Shown here: one piece after another, positions 55,548-64,000 of the stretch
Numbering within the stretch: the first letter of the stretch is position 1
Layout: every line of letters begins with the position of its first letter
From: Agromyces badenianii
GTDB taxonomy: Bacteria; Actinomycetota; Actinomycetes; Actinomycetales; Microbacteriaceae
NCBI RefSeq assembly: GCF_003070885.1
Contig: NZ_CP028913.1
Location: forward strand, 1,736,001 to 1,800,000
Length of the DNA stretch: 64,000 bases
Direction of reading: 5' to 3'
Program-made: the position numbers and the translations under genes
The notes under the pieces: model-generated
Told to the model about the DNA's origin: nothing
Database searches by the model: none
The model's input: the letters and a program-made list of their open reading frames with translations, nothing else

Positions 55548-57072
55548 GGTGGGTTCCCTCAATCATCGTGGCATGCTGACCGGGCTCGACGACGGCGAAC
55601 TGGCCCATCATCCCCTGGTCTTCGTGCCACAGCAGGTGGCAGTGGTACATGTACGGCGTGTCGGCATCGGCGTAGTCCTCGAAGCGCATCAGCAGTTCGT
55701 ACTCGGTCTCGGGTTCGGTGAAGATCGTGTCCTTCCAGCCCGCGAGTTCCGGCGGAGGCGCGGCGCCGTCGATCGATGCGATGCGGAATTGCACGTCGTG
55801 CACGTGGAAGCTGTGCGGCAGCGAGGTCGAGTTCTCGACGATCCAGCGTTCGAGCGTGTCGACGGTCACCGTCTCGTCGATGCGGCCCAGGTCCATCGAC
55901 GCGCCGTTGATCTCGAAGCTGTCGCCGAGCTCGAACCGGCGGGTCATTGCGACCTGCTCCAAGTCGAAGTCGTCGATCACGTTGAGCCGGGTCGGCACGG
56001 CAGGCGCCGGGTCGAGCGTGCCGGCCGCGCGCACCTCGAGCACGTCGAAGGCGTCGCTGCCGCCGTTCGTGTCTGCGACCGGCCCGACGAGGCCGGCGAC
56101 CTCGGGGGTCGTCTTCGACTGCAGCACGACGCGCTCGCCGGGCGCGACCCGCAGCAGCACCTCGGCGCGTTCGCCGGGCGAGAGGCGCACGTGATCGAGC
56201 GCCACGGATGCCTCGAGCAGCCCGCCGTCGCTCGCGATGAGTTCGACGGGGCGGGCATCGCTCCAGGTGAAGGCGAAGGTGCGCGCCGTCGAGGCGTTGA
56301 GGAGGCGCAGTCGCACGAGTTCGTCGGAGACCTCGAGGTAGGGGGCGCGCGTGCCATTGACGATCAACTCGTCGCCGAGTCCGCCGGCATACCCGCGCTG
56401 GGGGTCCTCCCGCTCGCCTGCTGCGGAGAAGCCGGAGTCCTGCACGATCACGGGAACGTCGTCGACGCCGTACTCCGACGGGAGCCCGAGCGAGCGTTCG
56501 TGCTCGTCGTGCAGGATGAACATGCCCGCGAGCCCGTTCGCGACGTGCTGTTCGGTCTCGCCGTGCGGGTGCGGGTGGTACCAGAGGGTCGCGGCCTGCT
56601 GGTCGATGTCCCACTCGGGCGACCACGAGGCATCCGGCGCGACCATCTGGTGCGGCCCGCCGTCCATCTCCGCCGGCAGGTGCATGCCGTGCCAGTGCAC
56701 GGTCGTCGGCTCGTCGAGCGAGTTCGTGATGTCGACGCGCACGCGCTCGCCGCGCTCGGCAGCGAGCGTCGGCCCGAGAAGGCTGCCGTTGAAGCCCCAC
56801 GTGTCGCTGACGACGCCCGGAGCGAACTGCGTCGTGCCGGCCCGCGCATCGAGCGCGAACACCCGCGTGCCATCGGCGTCGACGGTCGACTCGGCGAGCG
56901 GCGGGATCGCGAGCGGCGTTTCGAAGTCGACCTCGCCGACGGTCGAGATCGGCCCGGGGCCCGCGATGCCGCAGCCCGCGAAGGCGATCGCGACGAGCCC
57001 GCCCGCGGCGACGGCGGCGAGCGCGGCGGTGCCGAGTGCCGCACGGGGGCGTCGGAGTCGTGTCTGAAGCAT
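55537..57072 (-). CDS. Multicopper oxidase, probable lipoprotein
   Basis: 511 residues. A signal peptide of about 32 residues ends in the lipobox-like FAGC, so it is probably membrane-attached outside. All four copper-ligand blocks are present: VHWHGMHLP, WYHPHPHGETEQH, HSFHVHDVQF and MYHCHLLWHEDQGMMGQF. It may oxidise Cu(I) or other metals and phenols. It overlaps the downstream histidine kinase gene, which hints that the two-component pair senses the same stress. ATG at 57072. Confidence 0.93.
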   Translation of the reverse strand: MLQTRLRRPRAALGTAALAAVAAGGLVAIAFAGCGIAGPGPISTVGEVDFETPLAIPPLAESTVDADGTRVFALDARAGTTQFAPGVVSDTWGFNGSLLGPTLAAERGERVRVDITNSLDEPTTVHWHGMHLPAEMDGGPHQMVAPDASWSPEWDIDQQAATLWYHPHPHGETEQHVANGLAGMFILHDEHERSLGLPSEYGVDDVPVIVQDSGFSAAGEREDPQRGYAGGLGDELIVNGTRAPYLEVSDELVRLRLLNASTARTFAFTWSDARPVELIASDGGLLEASVALDHVRLSPGERAEVLLRVAPGERVVLQSKTTPEVAGLVGPVADTNGGSDAFDVLEVRAAGTLDPAPAVPTRLNVIDDFDLEQVAMTRRFELGDSFEINGASMDLGRIDETVTVDTLERWIVENSTSLPHSFHVHDVQFRIASIDGAAPPPELAGWKDTIFTEPETEYELLMRFEDYADADTPYMYHCHLLWHEDQGMMGQFAVVEPGQHATMIEGTHHEH

Positions 57073-57193
57073 GACTCCAGCGTTCCGGCCCAGGCGAGGA
57101 GACCCCAGCCGGTGTGCGCCCGGATGGGCGCGGGGGTTATCCCCCGACTCCGCGGCGGCGCAGGGCACGGCCGCCGCGACCCCGCCGTGACCC

Positions 57194-58711
57194 CTACTCG
57201 ATCTGCGAGTGGGTGAGCCGACCGCCGAGCAACGTGGCGGCCACCGGCATCCGGCGGAGCTCCTCGGCGGATACCGTGAGCGGGTCGAGTTCGACGACCG
57301 CGAGATCTGCCACTCCGCCGGCGCCGACCGAGCTGCCGCGACCACCCGTCGATGCGGCGAGCGCGGCGCGTGCCTCGATCGACTGCTCGGGATGCCACGG
57401 GGCGCGGCCGTCTCGCGAGCGGCCGACCGCCGCCGCGATCGCGACCCACGGGTCGAGCGGCGCGACGGGCGCATCGGAGCCGAGGGCGAGTTCGACTCCC
57501 GCCGCCGCGAGCTCGGCGAGCATGAACGCCCGGTCGGTGCGACCGGCCCAGTACCGGTCGGCGACGTCGCGGTCGTCCATCGCGTGTTCGGGTTGCACGC
57601 TCGCGACGATGCCGAGCCGCGCGAACCGGTCGATGTCGCGGCGGCGGAGCAGTTGCGCGTGCTCGATCGAGCCGGTGCATCCGACCTCTTCGAAGGCGTC
57701 GAGCACCCGGGCGTTGGCCTGGTCGCCGATCGCGTGCACGGCCGGCGTGATGCCCGCCTCGTGCGCGCGCCGCATGAGCGGTACGAGCTCGTCGTAGGCC
57801 ACGGTCGCGAGCCCATAGGGGTGTTCGTCGGCGCCGAGCCCGGCATACGGGTCGAAGCACCAGGCGGTGCGCGTGTTGAGGGAGCCGTCGGTGATGACCT
57901 TGTACCCGCCGACGGTGACGAGGCCACCGGTCTCTGCCACCTCGTCGCCGGTGCGGAGCCCCATGGCGATCGCGCGCTCGAGGTGCTGGGTGTACACGCC
58001 GAACGAGACCCGCAGCGCGTCGGCACCGGAGGTGACCCGGCGCACCCAGTCGTCGCGGTTCCACCGCATCTCGTAGTCGGTGATGCCGACCACGCCGCGC
58101 ATCGCCGCTCGCCGGGCGGCGTCGGCGACCCAGCCGTCGAGCACGTCGTCGGCGACGTTGGCGATCTCGCGCACGAGCCGGAAGCAGTCGTCTTCGCGGA
58201 GCACGCCGCTCGCACCGCCGAGTTCACCGACACCGTGTCGCCGGAGCGCTGCCGAGTTCAGCCAGCAGGCGTGCAGGTCGGCGGCGACGAGGACGACCGG
58301 CACGTCGCCCGACACGGCGTCGAGCACCGCGCGGGTGGGGGCGGCCGACCAGAGCCCGTCACGGTAGCCGAACCCGATCACCTCGCGGTCGCCACGGGCG
58401 ACGGATGCCCCGACGAGCTGCGCGACGGCGGCCGCCGACTCCGCGCCGGTGAGATCGACGCGGCGCGAGACCATCGCCCACTGGGAGAAGTGCACGTGCC
58501 GGTCGTGGAGGCCCGGCACGACGAAGCGCCCGTCGAGAGCCAGGCGACGGATGCCGCGGTGCCGGGCCTCGCCCGCAGGCGTCACCGCCGCGATGCGGCC
58601 CCGGTCGAGATGGAGGTCGACGAGCCGGTCTGTGCCGGGAAGCCGGGCGCCGACGAGGAGCAGCGGCGGGGCGGCATCCGACCTGCCTGCTGTGTCTGCC
58701 GTGGTCTGCAT
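57194..58711 (-). CDS. Amidohydrolase family protein (YtcJ-like)
   Basis: 505 residues. Metal-dependent hydrolase barrel: VVPGLHDRHVHFSQW starts the barrel, AIGDQANARVLDAF and EHAQLLRRRDIDRFARLGIVASVQPEHAMDD follow, LALGSDAPVAPLDPW carries the catalytic Asp. Substrate unknown. ATG at 58711, seven bases after the glycosylase stop, so it is in one operon with nei-like and rpiB. Confidence 0.9.
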   Translation of the reverse strand: MQTTADTAGRSDAAPPLLLVGARLPGTDRLVDLHLDRGRIAAVTPAGEARHRGIRRLALDGRFVVPGLHDRHVHFSQWAMVSRRVDLTGAESAAAVAQLVGASVARGDREVIGFGYRDGLWSAAPTRAVLDAVSGDVPVVLVAADLHACWLNSAALRRHGVGELGGASGVLREDDCFRLVREIANVADDVLDGWVADAARRAAMRGVVGITDYEMRWNRDDWVRRVTSGADALRVSFGVYTQHLERAIAMGLRTGDEVAETGGLVTVGGYKVITDGSLNTRTAWCFDPYAGLGADEHPYGLATVAYDELVPLMRRAHEAGITPAVHAIGDQANARVLDAFEEVGCTGSIEHAQLLRRRDIDRFARLGIVASVQPEHAMDDRDVADRYWAGRTDRAFMLAELAAAGVELALGSDAPVAPLDPWVAIAAAVGRSRDGRAPWHPEQSIEARAALAASTGGRGSSVGAGGVADLAVVELDPLTVSAEELRRMPVAATLLGGRLTHSQIE

Positions 58712-58718
58712 GGTGCGC

Positions 58719-59723
58719 TCAGGCCTGGCAGTAGGGGCACCAGTAGAGCTTGCGGGCACCCATCTCTTCGAGCACGATGTTCGTGCCGCAGACCCGGCAC
58801 GGCAGGCCCTCGCGCTTGTAGACCCAGTGGCGGTCGGCGCGGTTCGCCATCGCGGCGCGGTAGGCCTCGGGGTCGAGGTCGTCCATCGTCATCATCTGGC
58901 CGGTCTCGACGCCGATGCGCAGGAGCTTCGCCCAGTCGCGCCAGAGGTGCCGCACGTGCTCCTCGGGCACGAGTTTGCCGGGGGTGTGCGGATTCTGCTT
59001 CGCCCGGAAGAGCAGTTCGGCCCGGTAGACGTTGCCGATGCCGGCGACGACGTTCTGATCCATGAGCAGCAGGCCGATCGGCGTGGACTTCTTCAGCACG
59101 GTCGTGGTGAAGCGCTCCTCGGCCTCCGGTCCGTCATCGAGCAGCGGGTCGGGCCCGAGCTTGCCGACGACGGCTTCGACCTGTGCGGGGTCGAGCACCT
59201 CGCACGCGGTGGGGCCGCGCAGGTCGGCGCAGATCGTGTCGGTGAGCAGGCGCACCCGCACCTGGCCGATGGGCTCGGGCGGGAAGGTGTCGAGGCCGTT
59301 GCCCTCCTTCTCGGACTCGGACATGCGCAAACGGGTCTTGCGAGGTGCGCCGATCGACTGCAGGGAGTTCTCGCCTGCCGTGTCGAAGACCACCGCATCG
59401 GGGTTCGGCCTCTCGAGGAAGGTGCCCGCCTGGTTCGTCTGACCCATGCGCCCGTTCGCCGAGGCGATCGTGGCATCCATCAGGATGTCGCCGGCGAAGT
59501 CCCATGCGCCGTACATGCCGAGGTGCACCCGCAGCCACACGTCGCCCTCGAACCCGAGGAACATCTGCTTGCCGACGGCACGGGCATCGATCATGCGCCG
59601 CCCGTCGATCTCGGCCGCGCCGGCCGCGAACCGGCCCTGCGGACTCGAGGCGTGCACGAGTTGCCCGACGAAGTTGCGTTCGAACTGCCGGGTGATGCGA
59701 TGGACGGAGTGGCCCTCTGGCAT
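58719..59723 (-). CDS. Fpg/Nei family DNA glycosylase
   Basis: 334 residues, longer than typical Nei. Base-excision repair enzyme for oxidised bases. N-terminal MPEGHSVHR gives the catalytic Pro2/Glu3; H2TH domain near QNVVAGIGNVYRAELLFRA; C-terminal zinc finger CRVCGTN...WCPYC with Cys-x2-Cys pairs. The PEGHS form fits actinobacterial Nei2-type enzymes. Eight bases after rpiB. Confidence 0.93.
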   Translation of the reverse strand: MPEGHSVHRITRQFERNFVGQLVHASSPQGRFAAGAAEIDGRRMIDARAVGKQMFLGFEGDVWLRVHLGMYGAWDFAGDILMDATIASANGRMGQTNQAGTFLERPNPDAVVFDTAGENSLQSIGAPRKTRLRMSESEKEGNGLDTFPPEPIGQVRVRLLTDTICADLRGPTACEVLDPAQVEAVVGKLGPDPLLDDGPEAEERFTTTVLKKSTPIGLLLMDQNVVAGIGNVYRAELLFRAKQNPHTPGKLVPEEHVRHLWRDWAKLLRIGVETGQMMTMDDLDPEAYRAAMANRADRHWVYKREGLPCRVCGTNIVLEEMGARKLYWCPYCQA

Positions 59724-59731
59724 CGGCGCGC

Positions 59732-60229
59732 CTACTCCTCGAGCCGGTCGACGCCCTTGCCGGCGATGTCGCCCGTCGTCTCGTACTCGGCGAGCTGCGC
59801 GATGCGGCGCACGTGCCGCTCGTCACCCGAGAAGGGCTCGGCGATGAAGGCGTCGATGTAGCGGATCGCCTCTTCGACGGTGTGCTGACGCGCACCGATC
59901 GAGATGACGTTGGCGTCGTTGTGCTCACGAGCGAGGATCGCGGTGTCCATGCTCCAGACGAGGGCCGCGCGGATGCCGCGCACCTTGTTGGCCGCGATCT
60001 GCTCGCCGTTGCCCGAGCCGCCGAACACCACGCCGAGCGCGCGAACGCCGGCGGCCTGATCACGTGCCACGCCGAGCGCCGCGTTGATGCAGAAGGCCGG
60101 GTAGTCGTCGAGGGCGTCGTATTCGACCGGGCCGTGGTCGATGACCTCGTGACCGCCGTTGGTCAGGTGATCGACGAGCGTGCGGCTGAACTCGAGGCCG
60201 GCGTGGTCGGTCGCGATGTGGATGCGCAT
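59732..60229 (-). CDS. rpiB: Ribose-5-phosphate isomerase B
   Basis: 165 residues. Interconverts ribose 5-phosphate and ribulose 5-phosphate in the pentose phosphate pathway. Family motifs: RIHIATDHAGLE and FGGSGNGEQIAANKVRGIRAAL. The catalytic region fits actinobacterial RpiB, where a Glu replaces the Cys. In an operon-like row with nei-like, amidohydrolase and DUF2332 genes. Confidence 0.95.
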   Translation of the reverse strand: MRIHIATDHAGLEFSRTLVDHLTNGGHEVIDHGPVEYDALDDYPAFCINAALGVARDQAAGVRALGVVFGGSGNGEQIAANKVRGIRAALVWSMDTAILAREHNDANVISIGARQHTVEEAIRYIDAFIAEPFSGDERHVRRIAQLAEYETTGDIAGKGVDRLEE

Positions 60230-60238
60230 GCGCCAATT

Positions 60239-61225
60239 CTAGGGAGTGTCGACCCAGCGGAGCGCGCGGCCGTGCGGCTGCGCCCATGCGAGCTGCTCGC
60301 CGTCGAGGGCGAGCACGAGATCGGAAGAGTCGTTCGGCACGTCGTCGCGCACGCGGATGCCCGGAACGATCGTGCGCGCCTCGGCCGAGAGCCAGTGCCC
60401 GGGGAGGTGCTGCAGCGTGTCGACGAAACGGGCCCGGGCGGCCTCGTCGAGGTACATGATCACCGCGGTGTGGAACACCACGAGCGTCGCCTCGCGCGGC
60501 GCTTCCGCGGCGAGCGCGGCGAGTCGTTCGTTCAGGTCGCCCGCGACGATGCGTGGCGGGTCGGATGCCACGATCGCCGCCGCTGCACGCAGCCGTTCGC
60601 GCCGATCCTCGTGCTCGGGCCAGATGAGCGCGTCGAGCCAGGCGAGATCGTCGGGATCGCGCACATCGAGCGGGTTGAGGTCGATGCCGGCACGCCAGAC
60701 GACCTCGGGCAGACGGTCCGGTACCGGCACGGAGCCGGCGGTGGCGCAGTCGAGGACGACGGAGCTCCGGCGGCCGGCAGGGTCGAGCTGCGGATGCCCC
60801 TGATACCGGTAGCCGTACCGGTCGGGGTAGAGGCAGAGCCCGGCCGCGGTACCGACCTCGAGCAGTGCGAGGGGGCCGGGGATCCCGGCGAGCGCGGGCA
60901 CGTGCAACGCGCAGCGGGCCGCCTCATTGGTCTGGGTGGCATGGGACTCGGCGGTGGCGCGCACCTCTCGCCAGTTCTCGTGCAGCCAGTCGCGGAACAT
61001 CCCGTACCCGCCGACCGGCGCGCCGCGCAGGCGTGCGGCGCCGAACACGAGATTCGGCTGTCGCTTGGCGGGCGGCAGTTCATCGATGAGCCGGATCGTC
61101 GCCGGGTCATCCGCGACGCCGAGCGCCAAGCCCTCATACGTCGCCGACATGCCGCGCGCTTCGACCTCGGCGAACACCCGGTAGCGCTCGGCCGTCGGGG
61201 CGTGGGAATCGACACTGGTGCGCAT
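60239..61225 (-). CDS. DUF2332 family protein
   Basis: 328 residues. Family blocks: YEGLALGVADDPATIRLIDELPPAKRQPNLVFGAARLRG and NEAARCALHVPAL. The segment LALLEVGTAAGLCLYPDRYGYRY resembles the SAM-binding motif of methyltransferases, and VVFHTAVIMYLDEAARARFVD fits too, so a methyltransferase-like fold is possible. Function unknown. It lies nine bases before rpiB. Confidence 0.88.
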   Translation of the reverse strand: MRTSVDSHAPTAERYRVFAEVEARGMSATYEGLALGVADDPATIRLIDELPPAKRQPNLVFGAARLRGAPVGGYGMFRDWLHENWREVRATAESHATQTNEAARCALHVPALAGIPGPLALLEVGTAAGLCLYPDRYGYRYQGHPQLDPAGRRSSVVLDCATAGSVPVPDRLPEVVWRAGIDLNPLDVRDPDDLAWLDALIWPEHEDRRERLRAAAAIVASDPPRIVAGDLNERLAALAAEAPREATLVVFHTAVIMYLDEAARARFVDTLQHLPGHWLSAEARTIVPGIRVRDDVPNDSSDLVLALDGEQLAWAQPHGRALRWVDTP

Positions 61226-61352
61226 GTCGCCACGCTAGTCGAGGCAGGCCCGACGGAAGCGCCGGACACTGCTGCGGAACGGCCTCGCGGGCTAGGCTGG
61301 TGCACATTGCCTGCGGCCACGAGCCGCGTCGATGACTGCCGAAGGAGCGCAC

Positions 61353-63896
61353 GTGCCCGGAGAGAACCTCACCCGAATCGAAGCCGAGGAGCGCGCAGCG
61401 CTCGTCTCGGTGCACGACTACGACGTCGTGCTCGATGTCACCACCGGCCCGGAGGTGTTCCGCAGCCAGACGACCGTGCGGTTCTCCGCGACCGAGGGCG
61501 CCTCGACGTTCATCGACGCGATCACGGCGGCCGTGCACTCGGTCACGCTCAACGGCGTCGAGCTCGACCCCGCCGAGGTGAGCGACGGCGTGCGCATCCA
61601 GCTGCCGAACCTCGCGGCGGAGAACGAGCTCGTCGTCGTCGCCGACGGCCGCTACATGAACACCGGCGAGGGCCTGCACCGCTTCGTCGACCCGGTCGAC
61701 GACGAGGTCTACCTCTACACCCAGTTCGAGGTGCCCGACTCGCGCCGCATGTTCGCCGTGTTCGAGCAGCCCGACCTGAAGGCGTCGTTCCGTTTCACGC
61801 TGACCGCGCCCGCGCACTGGGAGGTCGTGTCGAACTCCCCCACTCCCGCACCGGTCGACGCCCACGACGGGGCGAAGACGTGGGCGTTCTCGCCCACCGC
61901 GCGCATCTCGAGCTACATCACCGCGCTCGTCGCCGGCCCGTACCATGTGGTGCGCGACGAGCTCACGAGCGCCGACGGCCGCACCATTCCGCTCGGGGTG
62001 TTCAGCCGCAAGAGCCTCGCGCAGTTCCTCGACGCCGACTACATCTTCGAGAAGACGAAGCAGGGCTTCGAGTACTTCGAGGCGAAGTTCGACGTGCCGT
62101 ACCCGTTCGAGAAGTACGACCAGATGTTCGTGCCCGAGTACAACGCGGGCGCCATGGAGAACGCCGGCGCGGTGACCTTCACCGAGTTCTACGTGTTCCG
62201 CTCGAAGGTGACCGACGCGGTGCGCGAGCGCCGGGTCGTGACGATCCTGCACGAGCTCGCCCACATGTGGTTCGGCGACCTCGTGACCATGAAGTGGTGG
62301 AACGACCTGTGGCTGAACGAGTCGTTCGCCGAGTGGGCGTCGACGATCGCCACCGCCGAGGCCACCGAGTGGCACGAGGCGTGGACGACGTTCAACTCCA
62401 TGGAGAAGAGCTGGGCCTACCGTCAAGACCAGCTGCCGTCGACGCACCCGGTCGTCGCGACGATCAACGACCTCGAAGACGTGCAGGTGAACTTCGACGG
62501 CATCACCTACGCCAAGGGCGGTTCGGTGCTGAAGCAGCTCGTCGCGTGGGTCGGCGTCGAGGCCTTCTTCGCCGGCGTCTCGGCGTACTTCAAGAAGCAC
62601 CAGTGGGGCAACACCACCCTCGCCGACCTGCTCGCCGAGCTCGAGACCGCGAGCGGCCGCGACCTGTCGGACTGGTCGGGGCTCTGGCTCGAGACGGCCG
62701 GCGTCAACACGCTGCGCCCCGAGATCGAGACGGATGACTCGGGCACGATCGCCGCGTTCACGGTGCTGCAGTCGGCGCCCGCCGACTACCCGACGATCCG
62801 CCCGCACCGCCTTGCGATCGGCTTCTACAACCTCACCGGCGGAAAGCTCGTGCGCGATCACCGGGTCGAGCTCGACGTCGACGGCGAGCGAACGGAGGTC
62901 GCCGAGCTCGTCGGCCTCGCACGCCCCGACCTCGTGCTGCTGAACGACGACGACCTCGCCTACGCGAAGATCCGCCTCGACGACGCCTCGGAGCAGGTCG
63001 CGCTCGCGAACCTCTCCGAGATCGAGGACCCGCTGGCCCGCGCACTCGTGTGGAGCTCGATCTGGGACGCGACGCGCGACGCCGAGACGAGCGCGAGCGC
63101 CTACCTCGACCTCGTGCTCGGCAACATCGCGAGCGAGACCGAGTCGACGACGCTGCGCATCGTGCTCGCGAACGCCGTGCTGGCGGCGAGCGCCTACACC
63201 GCGCCCGAGCGCCGCACCGAGGCGCGTCGCCTCCTCGCCGACGGCTTCTGGCGCCTTGCGCAAGAGGCCGCGGCTGGCAGTGACGCGCAGTTCCAGTTCG
63301 TCATGAACTTCGCCGCCATCGCCGAGGCGGGTTCACACGTCGACGAACTCGCCGCGCTCGCCGACGGTTCCCTGGCGCTCGAGGGACTCGAGATCGACAC
63401 CGATCTCGGCTGGGAGCTGCTCATCGCCCTCGTCGCCGCCGGCCGCGCCGGCGACGCCGAGATCGACGCGCGTCTCGCCTCCGACAACACCGCGACGGGG
63501 CAGCAGTCGGCCGCGCACGCCCGGGCGGCGATCCAGACGCCCGAGGGCAAGGAACGTGCGTGGGCGTCGCTCATCGACGTCGACACCGCGACCAACACGG
63601 TCGTGCGAGAAACGGCAGAGGGCTTCCTGCGCAGCACCGACCCGGCTCTCCTCGAGGCCTTCGTCGAGCGCTACTTCGCGATGCTCGAAGACATCTGGGA
63701 GGCGCGCAGCTACGCGATCGCCGAGAAGCTCGTCGACGGGCTCTACCCGTCCCCGCTGGCGAGTCAGGCGCTCGCCGATGCGAGCCGCGCCTGGCTCGAG
63801 TCGCACCCCGACGTGCCGGCGCTGCGCCGCCTCGTCGTCGAACGCCTCGCCGGCATCGACCGTGCGCTCGCCGCACAGGCGCGCGACGCGCGGTAG
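61353..63896 (+). CDS. pepN: Aminopeptidase N
   Basis: 847 residues. M1-family zinc aminopeptidase. Substrate motif GAMEN at residues 266-270, zinc motif HELAHMWFGD at 300-309, plus the third ligand Glu in NDLWLNESFAEW. The C-terminal ERAP-like helical part completes the protein. I chose GTG at 61353, five bases after GAAGGAG; an ATG 21 bases upstream lacks such a site. Ends just before a strong hairpin. Confidence 0.96.
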   Translation: MPGENLTRIEAEERAALVSVHDYDVVLDVTTGPEVFRSQTTVRFSATEGASTFIDAITAAVHSVTLNGVELDPAEVSDGVRIQLPNLAAENELVVVADGRYMNTGEGLHRFVDPVDDEVYLYTQFEVPDSRRMFAVFEQPDLKASFRFTLTAPAHWEVVSNSPTPAPVDAHDGAKTWAFSPTARISSYITALVAGPYHVVRDELTSADGRTIPLGVFSRKSLAQFLDADYIFEKTKQGFEYFEAKFDVPYPFEKYDQMFVPEYNAGAMENAGAVTFTEFYVFRSKVTDAVRERRVVTILHELAHMWFGDLVTMKWWNDLWLNESFAEWASTIATAEATEWHEAWTTFNSMEKSWAYRQDQLPSTHPVVATINDLEDVQVNFDGITYAKGGSVLKQLVAWVGVEAFFAGVSAYFKKHQWGNTTLADLLAELETASGRDLSDWSGLWLETAGVNTLRPEIETDDSGTIAAFTVLQSAPADYPTIRPHRLAIGFYNLTGGKLVRDHRVELDVDGERTEVAELVGLARPDLVLLNDDDLAYAKIRLDDASEQVALANLSEIEDPLARALVWSSIWDATRDAETSASAYLDLVLGNIASETESTTLRIVLANAVLAASAYTAPERRTEARRLLADGFWRLAQEAAAGSDAQFQFVMNFAAIAEAGSHVDELAALADGSLALEGLEIDTDLGWELLIALVAAGRAGDAEIDARLASDNTATGQQSAAHARAAIQTPEGKERAWASLIDVDTATNTVVRETAEGFLRSTDPALLEAFVERYFAMLEDIWEARSYAIAEKLVDGLYPSPLASQALADASRAWLESHPDVPALRRLVVERLAGIDRALAAQARDAR

Positions 63897-63906
63897 TCCA
63901 CGCGAA

Positions 63907-63953
63907 TCAGGGCGGGTCGCCTGGTACCTCGGTACCATGGCGACCCGCCCTGA
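63907..63953 (+). terminator. Long hairpin after pepN
   Basis: TCAGGGCGGGTCGCC pairs its inverse, with an inner TGGTACC/GGTACCA stem, giving about 22 bp in all. No T-tract. Nothing else is seen to the window end. Confidence 0.8.
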
Positions 63954-64000
63954 ACCATTCGCAAGGCGGATGCCCCGGGCCGCCGCGATCCCTAGCGTTG

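Noticed and set aside
55537..58233. Long 898-codon frame for the multicopper oxidase reaching into the amidohydrolase gene
   Set aside because: The upstream part lies antiparallel in frame to, and is a shadow of, the amidohydrolase; the signal peptide and lipobox fix the start at 57072.

Overview
The window is a high-GC chromosomal segment of an actinobacterium, most probably a member of the Microbacteriaceae (Agromyces-like). This rests on the gene order, on families almost confined to Actinobacteria (DUF3000, DUF3093, DUF3159, DUF3710, DUF4193, SepH, paired ClpP proteins, PdxST), and on base composition. It is mostly core genome. No insertion sequence, CRISPR array or rRNA gene was found.

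Left part (1-15.5 kb): a long leftward block, rel - secF - secD - yajC - ruvB - ruvA - ruvC - yebC, then a hemerythrin-like and a DUF1697 gene, then pdxT-pdxS. Rightward pdxR (MocR family) and pdxY stand divergent to pdxST, so PLP synthesis, its probable regulator and salvage are together. HIT and thrS close the block. 15.5-18 kb is a ragged accessory patch: two overlapping small ORFs that look like halves of one protein, a lipoprotein, a frameshifted membrane-protein relic, and four tRNA genes (Val-GAC, Cys, Gly-GCC leftward; Val-CAC rightward) with their own terminators. 18-29.5 kb holds a VOC protein, a solo MazF-like protein, amt with a good GlnR-type box, zapE, a rhodanese, sufE, an alpha/beta hydrolase, DUF3000, rnd and a two-gene beta-oxidation operon (thiolase + FadB-like).

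29.6-45.3 kb: dxs, acn (a perfect 20-bp palindrome lies upstream), DUF3159 - DUF3710 - dut, divergent DUF3093, DUF4193, sepH, a small gene behind a LexA-type SOS box, a BenE-type transporter without an ordinary start codon, then the proteostasis block clpX - clpP2 - clpP1 - TPR - tig and tRNA-Pro. 45.4-49.2 kb is one giant zinc-ribbon/multi-spanning membrane protein.

49.2-52 kb is the only clear mobile region. A tRNA-Gly(TCC) gene is followed by about 2.6 kb of foreign-looking DNA bounded by an exact 44-bp duplication of the tRNA 3' part. It carries a DUF4238 gene, two small overlapping ORFs and an opposing gene for a membrane/coiled-coil protein, but no integrase, so it looks like a non-autonomous (CIME-like) cassette. 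It is the best candidate here for something undescribed.

52-64 kb: dps, a membrane protein whose start codon lies in the loop of a 15-bp perfect hairpin, a stop-codon-linked tandem repeat, a NarL-type two-component pair overlapping a multicopper oxidase gene, an amidohydrolase, a Nei-like glycosylase, rpiB, DUF2332 and pepN with a strong terminator. Across the whole window the heptamer GGATGCC/GGCATCC looks strongly over-represented.
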